From positions 1 through 50,083 of the forward strand of contig NZ_JACCBY010000011.1 of NCBI RefSeq assembly GCF_013409985.1: 50,083 nucleotides of DNA, written 5' to 3'. The position numbers were made by a program, and so were the translations under genes. Below are positions 7,845 to 15,907 of this stretch, in pieces. Position 1 is the first letter of the stretch. The number at the start of each line of letters is the position of its first letter. Below the pieces are notes generated by a model. The model had not been told where the DNA came from and searched no databases. It saw nothing but the letters and a program-made list of their open reading frames with translations. The DNA is from Sphingomonas melonis (GTDB lineage: Bacteria; Pseudomonadota; Alphaproteobacteria; Sphingomonadales; Sphingomonadaceae).

Positions 7845-8606
7845 TTAATTTCGGGCTAAGCCGCAGGTCGGGCAGCCCGGGTCCTTGGGCAGCGTCAGCG
7901 TGCGGAAGCGTAGGCCCAGCGTATCGGCGAGCAGCAGCTTGCCGGCGCTGTCGTCGCCGAAGGGGTGGATCGCGCGCAGCACTTCGAGCGCGGCGAGGCT
8001 GCCGATCGCCCCGGCCATCGGCCCGAGCACGCCATCCTCCGCGCAACTGACGCCCGGCCGATCGGGATCGTTGCCGACGAAGCAGCGATAGCAGGGCTTG
8101 TCCGCCTCCCAGCCGCGGAACACGCTCAATTGCCCGTCGAATTGCCCGATCGCCGCCGACACGAGCGGCACCCGTGCGGCATAGGCCGCATCGGCGACGA
8201 CGAGCCGCGTCGCGAAATTGTCGCAGCCGTCGAGCACCACGTCCGCGCCCGCGAGCAGCGCGGCGACGTTGTCGGCATCGACCCGCATCGCCCGGGCCTC
8301 GGCGACGACGTGCGGGTTGAGCCGCTGCGCCGCCGCGGCCGCGGTCACCGCCTTGCCGGCGCCGATGTCGGCGGTCGTGTAGATCGTCTGGCGTTGCAGG
8401 TTGGACAGATCGACGTGATCGTCGTCGACGATCGTCAGCCGCCCGATGCCGGCGGCAGCGAGGTAGGGAATCGCCGGCGATCCGATTCCGCCTGCGCCGA
8501 TCACCACGACATGCGCGGCGGCGAAGCGCTGCTGGCCGTCGCCGCCGACCTCCTTCAGCACGATGTGCCTCGCGTAGCGGGTCAGTTCCTCGTCGGAGAG
8601 CGTCAC
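7845..8606 (-). CDS. moeB: HesA/MoeB/ThiF-family adenylyltransferase
   Basis: 253 residues. An E1-like enzyme that adenylates the C-terminal glycine of a small sulphur carrier (MoaD or ThiS type). Visible features: LTRYARHIVLKEVGG at the N-terminus, ATP motif IGAGGIGSPAIPYLAAAGIG, DDDHVDLSNLQRQ, and two zinc-binding Cys pairs, CYRC and a C-terminal CPTC. I chose the GTG at 8606 because it overlaps the preceding stop as GTGA and starts the standard VTLSDEELTRYARH sequence; the longer frame upstream is a shadow of the preceding gene. Assignment to molybdopterin versus thiamine synthesis is not decided by sequence; there is no C-terminal rhodanese domain. Confidence 0.87.
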   Translation of the reverse strand: MTLSDEELTRYARHIVLKEVGGDGQQRFAAAHVVVIGAGGIGSPAIPYLAAAGIGRLTIVDDDHVDLSNLQRQTIYTTADIGAGKAVTAAAAAQRLNPHVVAEARAMRVDADNVAALLAGADVVLDGCDNFATRLVVADAAYAARVPLVSAAIGQFDGQLSVFRGWEADKPCYRCFVGNDPDRPGVSCAEDGVLGPMAGAIGSLAALEVLRAIHPFGDDSAGKLLLADTLGLRFRTLTLPKDPGCPTCGLARN

Positions 8607-8998
8607 GCCGGCCAGGAGAAGGTGAGGCTGGTCCGATACCAGGTGTCGCTGTCGATCGCGCCGGATGCGATATTGCCGCGCGCCATGCTGGAGACGAGGC
8701 CGGCGGCATATTGCTCGACCGAAGGGCAGGCGATGGCGCGCGGCACCACCCGCTTGGGCTGGCCGCCGGGGCCGACCAGCACCGCAAGATCGACCTTGAG
8801 CACATAGCCCTGCGGTGACTGGGTCGCGGCATTGCACCGCCCAGCCTTCACCTCGGCGCGGACGAAGCTCGACAGATTGGCACCATCATCGGGATCGCGG
8901 CTGTAGGGCAATGGACGCAGCATGCTCCAGTCCTGCGGCGGCATCGGCATGGGCGACGCGCCGGCAAGCTGGGCTGCCAGTAGGATTGCTGTGATCAT
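8603..8998 (-). CDS. Small secreted protein of unknown function
   Basis: 131 residues. A short N-terminal hydrophobic stretch (MITAILLAAQLAGASP) looks like a signal peptide with cleavage after AGA or GAS. The mature protein includes VDLAVLVGPGGQPKRVVPRAIACPSVEQYAAGLVSSMARGN. That loosely resembles the C-terminal domain of TonB-like proteins (value, ...Cys-Pro, periodic strands), but it is too short and diverged to call. Two Cys (in GRCNAAT and IACPSV) could form a disulphide in the periplasm. It is tightly embedded: its ATG overlaps the dut stop (ATGA) and its stop overlaps the GTG of the MoeB gene (GTGA). That argues it is a genuine gene. Confidence 0.75.
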   Translation of the reverse strand: MITAILLAAQLAGASPMPMPPQDWSMLRPLPYSRDPDDGANLSSFVRAEVKAGRCNAATQSPQGYVLKVDLAVLVGPGGQPKRVVPRAIACPSVEQYAAGLVSSMARGNIASGAIDSDTWYRTSLTFSWPA

Positions 8999-9441
8999 CG
9001 GCCGGTCGATCCGAACCCTCCGCTTCCACGGTCGGTATCGTCGAGCGTCTCGACGATAGCCAGCGTCGCGCGCTGAACCGGGGCGGGGACGAGTTGAGCG
9101 ATCCGGTCGCCGCGCGCGATCGGGAAGGGCGCATCGCCGAGGTTGACGAGGATCACCTTCACCTCGCCGCGATAGTCCGAGTCGATCGTGCCGGGCGTGT
9201 TGAGGCAGGTGACGCCATGCTTGAGCGCCAGCCCCGAGCGCGGACGCACCTGCACCTCATAGCCGTCGGGGATCGCGATCGCGAAGCCGGTCGCCACCGC
9301 GGCGCGCGCGCCCGGTGCCAGCGTCAGCGCCTCGGCCGCCACGACGTCCATGCCCGCCGCGCCGGCGGTCGCATAGGCGGGCGGCGGCAGGCCCTCGCCA
9401 TGCGGCAGGCGGCGGAGTTGGATGGCGATCGTGTGGCTCAT
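8995..9441 (-). CDS. dut: Deoxyuridine 5'-triphosphate nucleotidohydrolase (dUTPase)
   Basis: 148 residues, typical trimeric dUTPase. It hydrolyses dUTP to dUMP and pyrophosphate, keeping uracil out of DNA and supplying dUMP for thymidylate synthesis. The five conserved motifs are visible: I AGMDVVA, II RPRSGLALKHG, III NTPGTIDSDYRGEVKV, IV RGDRIAQLV, and V RGSGGFGSTGR at the C-terminus. It follows coaBC by 31 bases; the coaBC-dut pairing is common in proteobacteria. Confidence 0.96.
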   Translation of the reverse strand: MSHTIAIQLRRLPHGEGLPPPAYATAGAAGMDVVAAEALTLAPGARAAVATGFAIAIPDGYEVQVRPRSGLALKHGVTCLNTPGTIDSDYRGEVKVILVNLGDAPFPIARGDRIAQLVPAPVQRATLAIVETLDDTDRGSGGFGSTGR

Positions 9442-9472
9442 GGCGCAGGGCTAGCGGGCTTGCGCGAACAGA

Positions 9473-10654
9473 TCAAGAACCGGCCAGTTCGATGGCGATC
9501 CGCTGCGCCAGCCGCCGCGCGACCTCCTCCTTGGGCAGCCGTTCCCAATGTTCGACGCCGTCGGCGGTGGCGAGATGCACGGTGTTGGCCTCGCCGCCGA
9601 ACACGTCGCCCGACACGTCGTTGGCGACGATCCAGTCGGCGTTCTTGCGCAGCCGCTTGGCGACGGCATGTTCGACCACCCGCTCGGTTTCGGCGGCAAA
9701 GCCGACCACCAGCCGCGGCCGCCGCGGCCCGTGCGCGAGCGTGGCGAGGATATCCTCGTTCTCGGCGAGCACCAGCGCCGGCGGCGTCTCGCCCTTCTTC
9801 ACCTTCTGCGGCGCGGCGGCGACCCGCCAGTCGGCGACCGCGGCGACCATCACCGCGGCATCGACGGGCAGCGCCCGCTGGACGGTGGCCGCCATCTCGG
9901 CGGCGGTGACCACGTCGAGCCGTTGCACCCCCACCGGCGTCGCCAGCGCCACCGGCCCGGCGACCAGCGTCACCTCCGCGCCGAGCGCGGCGAGCGCCTC
10001 CGCGATCGCGAAACCCTGCCGCCCCGACGAGCGGTTGGCGATATAGCGGACGGGGTCGATCGGTTCGTGCGTCGGTCCGGCAGTGACCAGCACGTGCCGT
10101 CCCGCCAGCGGGCGTTCGCGCGGCGTCAGCATATGATCGACCGCGGCGGCGATCGCCTCCGGCTCGGGCAGCCGGCCGGGGCCGAACTCGCCGCATGCCA
10201 TCGCGCCCTCGTCGGGCGCCAGGATGGTGATGCCGTCGGCGCGGAGCTGCGCGACGTTGCGGACGGTCGCCGCATGCTGCCACATCCGCACGTTCATCGC
10301 CGGCGCGGCGAGCACCGGCGTGTCGGTGGCGAGCAGCAGCGTCGTCGCCAGGTCGTCGGCCATGCCCCCCGCCATCCGCGCCAGCAGGTCGGCGGTCGCG
10401 GGCGCGATGACGATCAGGTCCGCCTGGCGGCTGAGCTGGATATGCCCCATCTCCGCCTCGTCCTTGAGGTCCCACAGGCTCGTATACACCTGGTCCTCGC
10501 TGAGCGCGGCGAGCGTCATCGGCGTGACGAAATGGCTCGCGCCCTCGGTCATCACGCAGCGCACTGCATAGCCGCGGCGGCGTAGCAGCCGGATCAGCTC
10601 GCACGCCTTGTAGGCGGCGATGCCGCCGCCGACGATCAGCAGGATACGGGTCAT
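9473..10654 (-). CDS. coaBC: Bifunctional phosphopantothenoylcysteine decarboxylase / phosphopantothenate-cysteine ligase
   Basis: 393 residues. It adds cysteine to 4'-phosphopantothenate and decarboxylates the product, two steps of coenzyme A synthesis. The N-terminal CoaC half binds FMN: VGGGIAAYKACEL at the start, His71 in EMGHIQLS, PAMNVRMW at 118-125, and the active-site lid ACGEFGPGRLPEP at 153-165. The C-terminal CoaB half starts near 187 with VTAGPTHEPIDPVRYIANRSSGRQG and has VAAVADWR and NDVSGDVFGG. A much longer open frame upstream belongs to the preceding gene read in another frame; the real ATG at 10654 overlaps that gene's stop (ATGA). Confidence 0.95.
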   Translation of the reverse strand: MTRILLIVGGGIAAYKACELIRLLRRRGYAVRCVMTEGASHFVTPMTLAALSEDQVYTSLWDLKDEAEMGHIQLSRQADLIVIAPATADLLARMAGGMADDLATTLLLATDTPVLAAPAMNVRMWQHAATVRNVAQLRADGITILAPDEGAMACGEFGPGRLPEPEAIAAAVDHMLTPRERPLAGRHVLVTAGPTHEPIDPVRYIANRSSGRQGFAIAEALAALGAEVTLVAGPVALATPVGVQRLDVVTAAEMAATVQRALPVDAAVMVAAVADWRVAAAPQKVKKGETPPALVLAENEDILATLAHGPRRPRLVVGFAAETERVVEHAVAKRLRKNADWIVANDVSGDVFGGEANTVHLATADGVEHWERLPKEEVARRLAQRIAIELAGS

Positions 10655-11772
10655 CGTACGATCCTCTTCACCGTGATCCGCCGCCGGTCGCGCACCGCCG
10701 CGATCAGGTCGCGCAGGCCATCGGGCACGAAGGCGAGGCCGATCAGCAGCAACGGCGCCACCAGCAGCCCCCAATAGAAAGTATCGACGCGCCCGAACAC
10801 GCTCAGCACCGCGGCATAGGCGACGAGCACGACCAGCACGCGCAGGCCCAGCATGTCGCGCCACGCCGCCCAGCCGAACAGCGCCAGTCCGACCAGCGGG
10901 GCGGCGAGCCACAGCGGCACGATCATCAGCGCGGTCGACAGCGTCATCGTCCGCACGAAGAAACCGAAGCCGAGTCGCCCCGACCAACCCGGCGACACCG
11001 GATCGAGCGGCCCGACGACCGCGGACACCGCATGCGCATGCGCCGCCAGCACGAGCGCGAGGATCGCACCGGCGACGATCCATGCCGCGCCTTCTCGCCG
11101 TGCGCCGTCCGCGAACGCCAGCACCGCCATCACCAGGAGGTACAGCCCCGCCGTCTCGCGGATCAGCGCCGCCGACAGGCCGAAGGCGACGGACGGCAGC
11201 CACTGCCCCGGCCGGTGCAGCCCGAGCGACAGCGCGATCAGCAGCCCCGCCCAAATTTCGTGGAAGGCGAGGAGCTCGCGCTGGACGAAGGCCATCAGCC
11301 CGGCGGCGAGCAGCGCCGTCGCGACGATCCGCGGCGGCGTGCGGGCGAAGGCGGGCGCCAGCCGCTTGTACCAGGCGAGCGCCACCGCCGCGCCGAGCAG
11401 ATACAGCAGCAGCACGACGATCGCATGCGGCACTGCCGCCTGCACCATCGCCAGCGTCGGCAGGCGGAAGGTGACGAAGGGTTTGAGCGGATAATTGCCC
11501 GCGCGCATCGCATCCGCCGCGGTCGCATAATAGGCGCTGCCGTGGCGGACGTTGGCGACGATCGTTTCGTACAGCACGACATCGGCCTGATCGTCGCCGC
11601 GCTGTGCCGCATCGCCGCTGACCGCAGCCGGCGTCGGTGCCGCGAAGACGAGCAGCGTCGCGATCAGGAGAAGCGCGAGCGCCGCCAGCACCGCCGCGGC
11701 GTTGCGCGGCGCCAGCCCGGCGAACCGCGACGGCTGCGCCAGCCACAACGGGGCGGGAAGGCGCCGCATCAT
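10651..11772 (-). CDS. Polytopic membrane protein, possible GT-C-like fold
   Basis: About 373 residues with roughly nine to ten hydrophobic segments, the first near residue 25-45 (VLAALALLLIATLLVFAA), the last near 330-350. Between the first two segments is a soluble loop with YETIVANVRHGSAYYATAADAMRAGNYPLKPFVTFRLPTLA, a pattern (acidic residue, then YY, then YPL.PF) reminiscent of GT-C lipid-linked glycosyltransferases or related membrane enzymes, but I cannot name a family. There is no clear catalytic DD or DxE I would trust. The start at 11772 (ATGATG) lies four bases after the ubiB stop and has GAGG close by. It lies between ubiB and coaBC and is translationally coupled to the latter. Confidence 0.75.
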   Translation of the reverse strand: MMRRLPAPLWLAQPSRFAGLAPRNAAAVLAALALLLIATLLVFAAPTPAAVSGDAAQRGDDQADVVLYETIVANVRHGSAYYATAADAMRAGNYPLKPFVTFRLPTLAMVQAAVPHAIVVLLLYLLGAAVALAWYKRLAPAFARTPPRIVATALLAAGLMAFVQRELLAFHEIWAGLLIALSLGLHRPGQWLPSVAFGLSAALIRETAGLYLLVMAVLAFADGARREGAAWIVAGAILALVLAAHAHAVSAVVGPLDPVSPGWSGRLGFGFFVRTMTLSTALMIVPLWLAAPLVGLALFGWAAWRDMLGLRVLVVLVAYAAVLSVFGRVDTFYWGLLVAPLLLIGLAFVPDGLRDLIAAVRDRRRITVKRIVR

Positions 11773-11776
11773 CGCC

Positions 11777-13312
11777 TCAGTGGACGACCAGCCAGGTCGC
11801 CGCGACGCTTGCCGCCGCCGTGATCGCGGCGACCGCGGCATAGCGCCAGCCGCCGCCGATGCGCACCACCTCGATCTCACGCAGCGGCGGGGCAGGGGGT
11901 TCGCCACCCGGCGCGGGATAGCGCGCCTCGATCCGTCGGATCAGCTCGGGCAGGCCGGCGATCGTCTTGACGTCGGCGATCAGCCGGTCGGCGATCGCGG
12001 CCTCCGGCCCCAGTTCGGTGCGGATCCACTCGCGCACGAACGGCGCCGCCGCCTCCCACAGGTTGATGTCGGGATCGAGCCGCGTCGCGACCCCCTCGAC
12101 CATCACCATCGTCTTCTGCAACAGCAGCAGATGCGGCTGTGTCACCATGTCGAAGTCGCGGGTGATCGAGAACAGTCCGTCGAGCATCATCCCGATCGAC
12201 ATGTCCTTGACCGGCAATCCGCGCATCGGCTCGCCGACCGCGCGCAGCGCCGTCGCGAATTCGGCAACATTGTGATGGCTCGGCACATAGCCCGCTTCAA
12301 AATGGATTTCGGCGACGCGCCGGTAATTGCCGGTGATCAGGCCGTAGAGGATCTCCGCCAGCCACACGCGCGCGCGCCGGTCGATCCGCCCCATAATGCC
12401 GAAGTCGATCGCCGCGATGCGGTTGCCCGGCAGCGCGAACAGATTGCCTTGATGCATGTCTGCGTGAAAGAACCCCTCCGCGATCGCCTGCCGCAGGAAG
12501 GCCTGGACCAGGGTATTGGCGAGGCGGGGCAGGTCATAGCCCGCGGCGACCAGCGCGGCGCGATCGGACAGTTTGATCCCGTCGATCCATTCGACGGTGA
12601 GCACGCGCGCGGTCGAACGCTGCCAGTCGATCGCCGGCACGACGAAATCGGGCTCGGCGGTCATCGACTCGGCGAGTTCCGAGGCGGACGCCGCCTCGCG
12701 CCGGAAGTTCAGTTCGCGCGCGGTCCAGCGCTTGAAATTCTCGACCGTCAGCCGCGGCCGCAGCCGCCGCGCTTCGACGCTCATCCCCTCGAGCTGCGCC
12801 GCCGCCCATTCATAGGTGGCGATCGCGCGGGTGAAGTCCGCCTCGACGCCCGGCCGCAGCACCTTGACCGCGACGGTGCGCCCGTCGGTGGTCACCGCGC
12901 GATGCACCTGCGCGATCGACGCGGCGCCGACCGGCACCTCCTCGATATGCCGGAACAGGTCGGACGGCGGCCGGCCGAGGCTGCCCTCCATCGCCGCGGC
13001 GATCGTCGCATAAGGGACGGGCGGCAACTGGTCCTGCAAACGCAGCAGATCCTGCGTCGCCTCCTCGCCGACGAGGTCGGGGCGGGTGGCGAGCGTCTGG
13101 CCGAGCTTGATCGCCGCCGGGCCGATCGCCTGGAAGGCATCGGCATAGCGCGGCACCTTCGGCACGCGCGCGCCCAGCCGCGCCACGCGCGCCAGCCGCC
13201 GCACCGGTGCGGGCGTATTGGGATCGCGCTCGATCCCGCGCAGCGCGCCATGCCGCGCCAGGATGCGACCCCATTTCAGGAGTCGCCAGACATGGACGAC
13301 CGAGGCGGTCAT
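11777..13312 (-). CDS. ubiB: Ubiquinone biosynthesis protein kinase/ATPase UbiB
   Basis: 511 residues. An atypical protein-kinase-like ATPase of the ABC1/ADCK family needed for ubiquinone synthesis, probably extracting hydrophobic intermediates from the membrane. The family signatures are present: KLGQ at 69-72, the Ala-rich nucleotide loop GAASIAQVH at 129-137 instead of the usual Gly-rich loop, VAVK with Lys150, HADMHQGN at 283-290 and DFG at 303-305. A hydrophobic C-terminal helix (about 490-509, YAAVAAITAAASVAATWLVV) matches the UbiB membrane anchor. It follows ubiE, separated by a large palindromic repeat. Confidence 0.95.
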   Translation of the reverse strand: MTASVVHVWRLLKWGRILARHGALRGIERDPNTPAPVRRLARVARLGARVPKVPRYADAFQAIGPAAIKLGQTLATRPDLVGEEATQDLLRLQDQLPPVPYATIAAAMEGSLGRPPSDLFRHIEEVPVGAASIAQVHRAVTTDGRTVAVKVLRPGVEADFTRAIATYEWAAAQLEGMSVEARRLRPRLTVENFKRWTARELNFRREAASASELAESMTAEPDFVVPAIDWQRSTARVLTVEWIDGIKLSDRAALVAAGYDLPRLANTLVQAFLRQAIAEGFFHADMHQGNLFALPGNRIAAIDFGIMGRIDRRARVWLAEILYGLITGNYRRVAEIHFEAGYVPSHHNVAEFATALRAVGEPMRGLPVKDMSIGMMLDGLFSITRDFDMVTQPHLLLLQKTMVMVEGVATRLDPDINLWEAAAPFVREWIRTELGPEAAIADRLIADVKTIAGLPELIRRIEARYPAPGGEPPAPPLREIEVVRIGGGWRYAAVAAITAAASVAATWLVVH

Positions 13313-13317
13313 GAGAA

Positions 13318-13419
13318 AAGCCCCTCCCCTTCAGGGGAGGGGTTGGGGTGGGGGACACGGGCGATCGTCTCGGTGAGACATCCCCCACCCCCAACCCCTC
13401 CCCTGAAGGGGAGGGGCTT
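13318..13419. repeat. Large GC-rich inverted repeat between ubiE and ubiB
   Basis: Left arm 13318-13355 and right arm 13381-13419 are complementary over 38 of 39 positions (one extra C in the right arm), around a 25-base loop. Each arm also contains its own smaller hairpin (CCCCTCCCCTTCAGGGGAGGGG). The element occupies almost the whole 121-base gap between two genes read in the same direction, so it will be transcribed. No T-tract follows. It is a REP/BIME-like or small non-autonomous element. Confidence 0.9.
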
Positions 13420-13433
13420 GATCGTGCGCCCCA

Positions 13434-14180
13434 TCAAATCTTCCACCCGGAATGGATCGCGACCAGTCCGCCCAGGATCGGCTCCGCCTTGGTCCGCACG
13501 AAGCCGGCGTCGGCGATCATCCCCTTGAACGTCGGCATGTCCGGAAAGCGGCGGATCGACTCGATCAGATAGCGATAGCTGTCGGCATCCTGCGCGAGCA
13601 GCTGGCCGAGCTTCGGCACCATCTTGTGCGAATAGCCGTCATAGACTTCCTTGAACCCCGGCCAGGTCGTCGTCGAGAATTCGAGGCAGAAGAAGCGCCC
13701 GCCGCGGCGCAGCACGCGATGCGCCTCGCGCAGGGCCTTGGGAATGTCGGTCACGTTGCGGATGCCGAAGGCGATCGTATAGGCGTCGAAGAAGCGGTCC
13801 GGGAAGGTCAGCGTCTCGGCATTGGCCTCGGTCCACACCAGCCCGTCGATGCCGCGCTTGGCGGCGCGTTCCATGCCGACCGCCAGCATCGCCGGGTTGA
13901 TGTCGGCCACCGTCACCGATGCGCCCGACGCGGCGAGGCGGAAGGCGATGTCGCCGGTGCCGCCCGCCATGTCGAGGATCTGCTGCCCCTCCTGCGGCTG
14001 GACGCGCCGGACGAAGCGGTCCTTCCACAAACGGTGCATGCCGCCCGACATAGCGTCGTTCATCAGGTCGTAGTTCTTGGCGACGCTGGAAAAGACGCCG
14101 CCGACGCGGGCGGTCTTCTCTTCGGGGGCGACGTCCTCGTAGCCGAAGGATACGGTTCCGGTGGTGGCGGTGTCGGTCAT
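13434..14180 (-). CDS. ubiE: Demethylmenaquinone/ubiquinone C-methyltransferase UbiE
   Basis: 248 residues. SAM-dependent methyltransferase that adds the C2 methyl group in ubiquinone synthesis. Class I methyltransferase motifs: FSSVAKNYDLMNDAMSGGMHRLWKDR, ILDMAGGTGDIAFRLA (motif I), VADINPAMLAVG (motif II), FDAYTIAFGIRNVTD, EAHRVLRRGGRFFCLEFS. Length and order match UbiE/COQ5. It is divergent from mutM with 55 bases between the start codons. Confidence 0.96.
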   Translation of the reverse strand: MTDTATTGTVSFGYEDVAPEEKTARVGGVFSSVAKNYDLMNDAMSGGMHRLWKDRFVRRVQPQEGQQILDMAGGTGDIAFRLAASGASVTVADINPAMLAVGMERAAKRGIDGLVWTEANAETLTFPDRFFDAYTIAFGIRNVTDIPKALREAHRVLRRGGRFFCLEFSTTTWPGFKEVYDGYSHKMVPKLGQLLAQDADSYRYLIESIRRFPDMPTFKGMIADAGFVRTKAEPILGGLVAIHSGWKI

Positions 14181-14235
14181 GGCACTGCCCTAGCCGCCGC
14201 TTGTGGCGGGGGCAAACGCAACCTAGCTGTTTGAG

Positions 14236-15051
14236 GTGCCAGAACTCCCCGAAGTCGAAACCACCGTCCGCGGCCTTACGCCCGTGCTCGCCGGTCAGCG
14301 CCTCACATTGGTCGAGCCGCGCCGCGCCGACCTGCGCAAGGCGATCCCGGTCGACCTGCGCCAGCGCCTTACCGGTGCCACCGTCACCGCGCTCGGCCGC
14401 CGTGCCAAATATGGCATGATTGACACCGATCGCGGCGATACGCTGATCTTCCACCTTGGCATGTCCGGCCGCTGGCGGGTCGACCCCGCCGAGTCCCTTG
14501 CCCACGACCATCTGCTGATCGAGACGGGCGAGGGGCGCAGCCTCGCGCTCAACGATCCCCGCCGCTTCGGCTTCCTCGACCTGGTCGAGACCGCGGCGCT
14601 CGCCGCCTATCCGCCCTTCGCCGCGATGGGGCCAGAGCCGCTGGGCGAGGCCTTCACCGGCGCCTATCTCGGCGAGGCGCTGGCCGCGCGCGCCGCGCCG
14701 ATCAAGGCGATGCTGCTCGACCAGCGGATCGTCGCCGGTCTCGGCAACATCTACGTCTGCGAAGCGCTCCACGTCGCGCGTATCGCGCCGACCCGCGCCG
14801 CCGGCCAGATCGCGCTGCCGCGACTCGAACGGCTCGCGGTCGCGGTGCGTGAGGTGCTGCTCGCCGCGATCGAGGCGGGCGGATCGACGTTGCGCGACTA
14901 TGCCCGGCCCGACGGCGAGCTCGGCTATTTCTCGAAGCAGTTCCTCGTCTATGGCCGTGAGGGTGAGCCTTGCCATTGCGGCGGCACCGTCAAGCGCCGG
15001 GTGGATAGCGGCCGCTCGACCTTCTACTGCCCGAAATGCCAGAAGAGTTGA
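14236..15051 (+). CDS. mutM: Formamidopyrimidine/8-oxoguanine DNA glycosylase
   Basis: 271 residues starting at a GTG. The start is fixed by the obligatory N-terminal PELPEVE, in which Pro2 is the Schiff-base nucleophile and Glu3 the acid. RAKYG near residue 57 carries the beta-hairpin lysine. MLLDQRIVAGLGNIYVCEAL is the helix-two-turn-helix region. A four-Cys zinc finger closes the protein (CHCGG...FYCPKC). The enzyme removes oxidised purines and nicks the strand by beta,delta-elimination. It begins the mutM-rpsT-dnaA run conserved in alphaproteobacteria. Confidence 0.97.
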   Translation: MPELPEVETTVRGLTPVLAGQRLTLVEPRRADLRKAIPVDLRQRLTGATVTALGRRAKYGMIDTDRGDTLIFHLGMSGRWRVDPAESLAHDHLLIETGEGRSLALNDPRRFGFLDLVETAALAAYPPFAAMGPEPLGEAFTGAYLGEALAARAAPIKAMLLDQRIVAGLGNIYVCEALHVARIAPTRAAGQIALPRLERLAVAVREVLLAAIEAGGSTLRDYARPDGELGYFSKQFLVYGREGEPCHCGGTVKRRVDSGRSTFYCPKCQKS

Positions 15052-15244
15052 TGTGCGTTGCCCCAACCTCGTCGTCCCGGTCTCCGCCGGGAAGACGAAA
15101 AAGGGATGAGGCGCGGATGGGCAAATCACCTGCCGACGGTTGACCCGGACCCCCGCCTTCGCTAAGGGCGCTGCCTTCGAGAGGGCGTAGGGTGATCCGG
15201 CGCCTCTTCTGACATCGACCAATTTACTCGCAAGGACGTACCGA

Positions 15245-15508
15245 ATGGCGAATACGCCGCAAGCCAAGAAGCGCATCCGTCGCAACGATCGCCGCGCCGA
15301 AATCAACGGTAACCGCGTCGGCCGCATCCGTACCTTCATCAAGAAGGTCGAAGCGGCGCTCGCGTCGGGCGACAAGGCTGCGGCGAGCACGGCGCTGGCA
15401 GCGGTGCAGCCCGAGCTGCAGCGTGGCGTCGCCAAGGGCGTGCTGCACAAGAACACCGCGAGCCGCAAGTTCTCGCGCCTGACCAAGGCGGTCAGCACGC
15501 TCGCGTAA
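15245..15508 (+). CDS. rpsT: 30S ribosomal protein bS20
   Basis: 87 residues, Lys/Arg/Ala-rich, almost wholly helical. It begins MANTPQAKKRIRRNDRR and ends with VLHKNTASRKFSRLTKAVSTLA, the bS20 signature. It binds the base of 16S rRNA helix 44. It stands between mutM and dnaA, the usual alphaproteobacterial place, and is followed by two hairpin-plus-T signals. Confidence 0.97.
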   Translation: MANTPQAKKRIRRNDRRAEINGNRVGRIRTFIKKVEAALASGDKAAASTALAAVQPELQRGVAKGVLHKNTASRKFSRLTKAVSTLA

Positions 15509-15510
15509 CT

Positions 15511-15564
15511 CTTACTTTTCAGTAAGTTTTGACCCGTCGGGACCCGCGTCCCGGCGGGTTTTTT
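15511..15564 (+). terminator. Tandem intrinsic terminators after rpsT
   Basis: Two hairpins lie in series. The first is CTTACT / AGTAAG with loop TTTC (15511-15526) and TTTT behind it. The second, stronger, is ACCCGTCGGGAC (15532-15543) with GTCCCGGCGGGT (15548-15559), one G-T pair, loop CCGC, and TTTTTT at 15559-15564. Together they should isolate rpsT from dnaA. Confidence 0.9.
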
Positions 15565-15907
15565 GATGTCCGAAACGGGCGCACAGGGAACGAATGGGGA
15601 AAGCGAGGAAACACCGCGATTCGTGCCGACCCGCCACCGGGGCAGGGGGCCATAAACCGGCACTTTATCGTGTGTTTTCAAGCATTTATAAGATTTCCGA
15701 ACGCGTTTCTGCGGGCTTCGGGCTGTCAATCCCGTTTATTTCATCAATGTGACCCGGGCGGGGGTTGATCGACTCGGCCCAGGCTTCATAACTCGACTCC
15801 ACCGCAGCGATGTTCATCGCCGGCGGGGACCTGAACAGCGTGGGCATGCCGAACGGCCGTTGGCCGTAAGGGGGATTTGTCTGTCTTGAATACGGCCGCC
15901 GGGCGAC
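15565..15907. other. dnaA upstream region
   Basis: About 340 bases without a gene. It should hold the dnaA promoter, though I find no clear -35/-10 pair. Three GANTC sites, the CcrM methylation target of alphaproteobacteria, lie here: GATTC at 15618-15622, GACTC at 15771-15775 and GACTC at 15795-15799. I looked for DnaA boxes (TTATCCACA) and saw none with one mismatch or fewer, so this stretch is probably not oriC. Confidence 0.5.

Noticed and set aside
10655..11746. Very long open frame fused in front of coaBC
   Set aside because: The extension is the membrane-protein gene read in another frame; the ATGA overlap fixes the true start.
13639..15729. 696-codon minus-strand frame across ubiE, mutM and rpsT
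   Set aside because: It is antisense to well-supported genes and has no family signature; a GC-rich shadow frame.
15565..15907. oriC next to dnaA
   Set aside because: No DnaA box with one mismatch or fewer and no AT-rich unwinding stretch were found.
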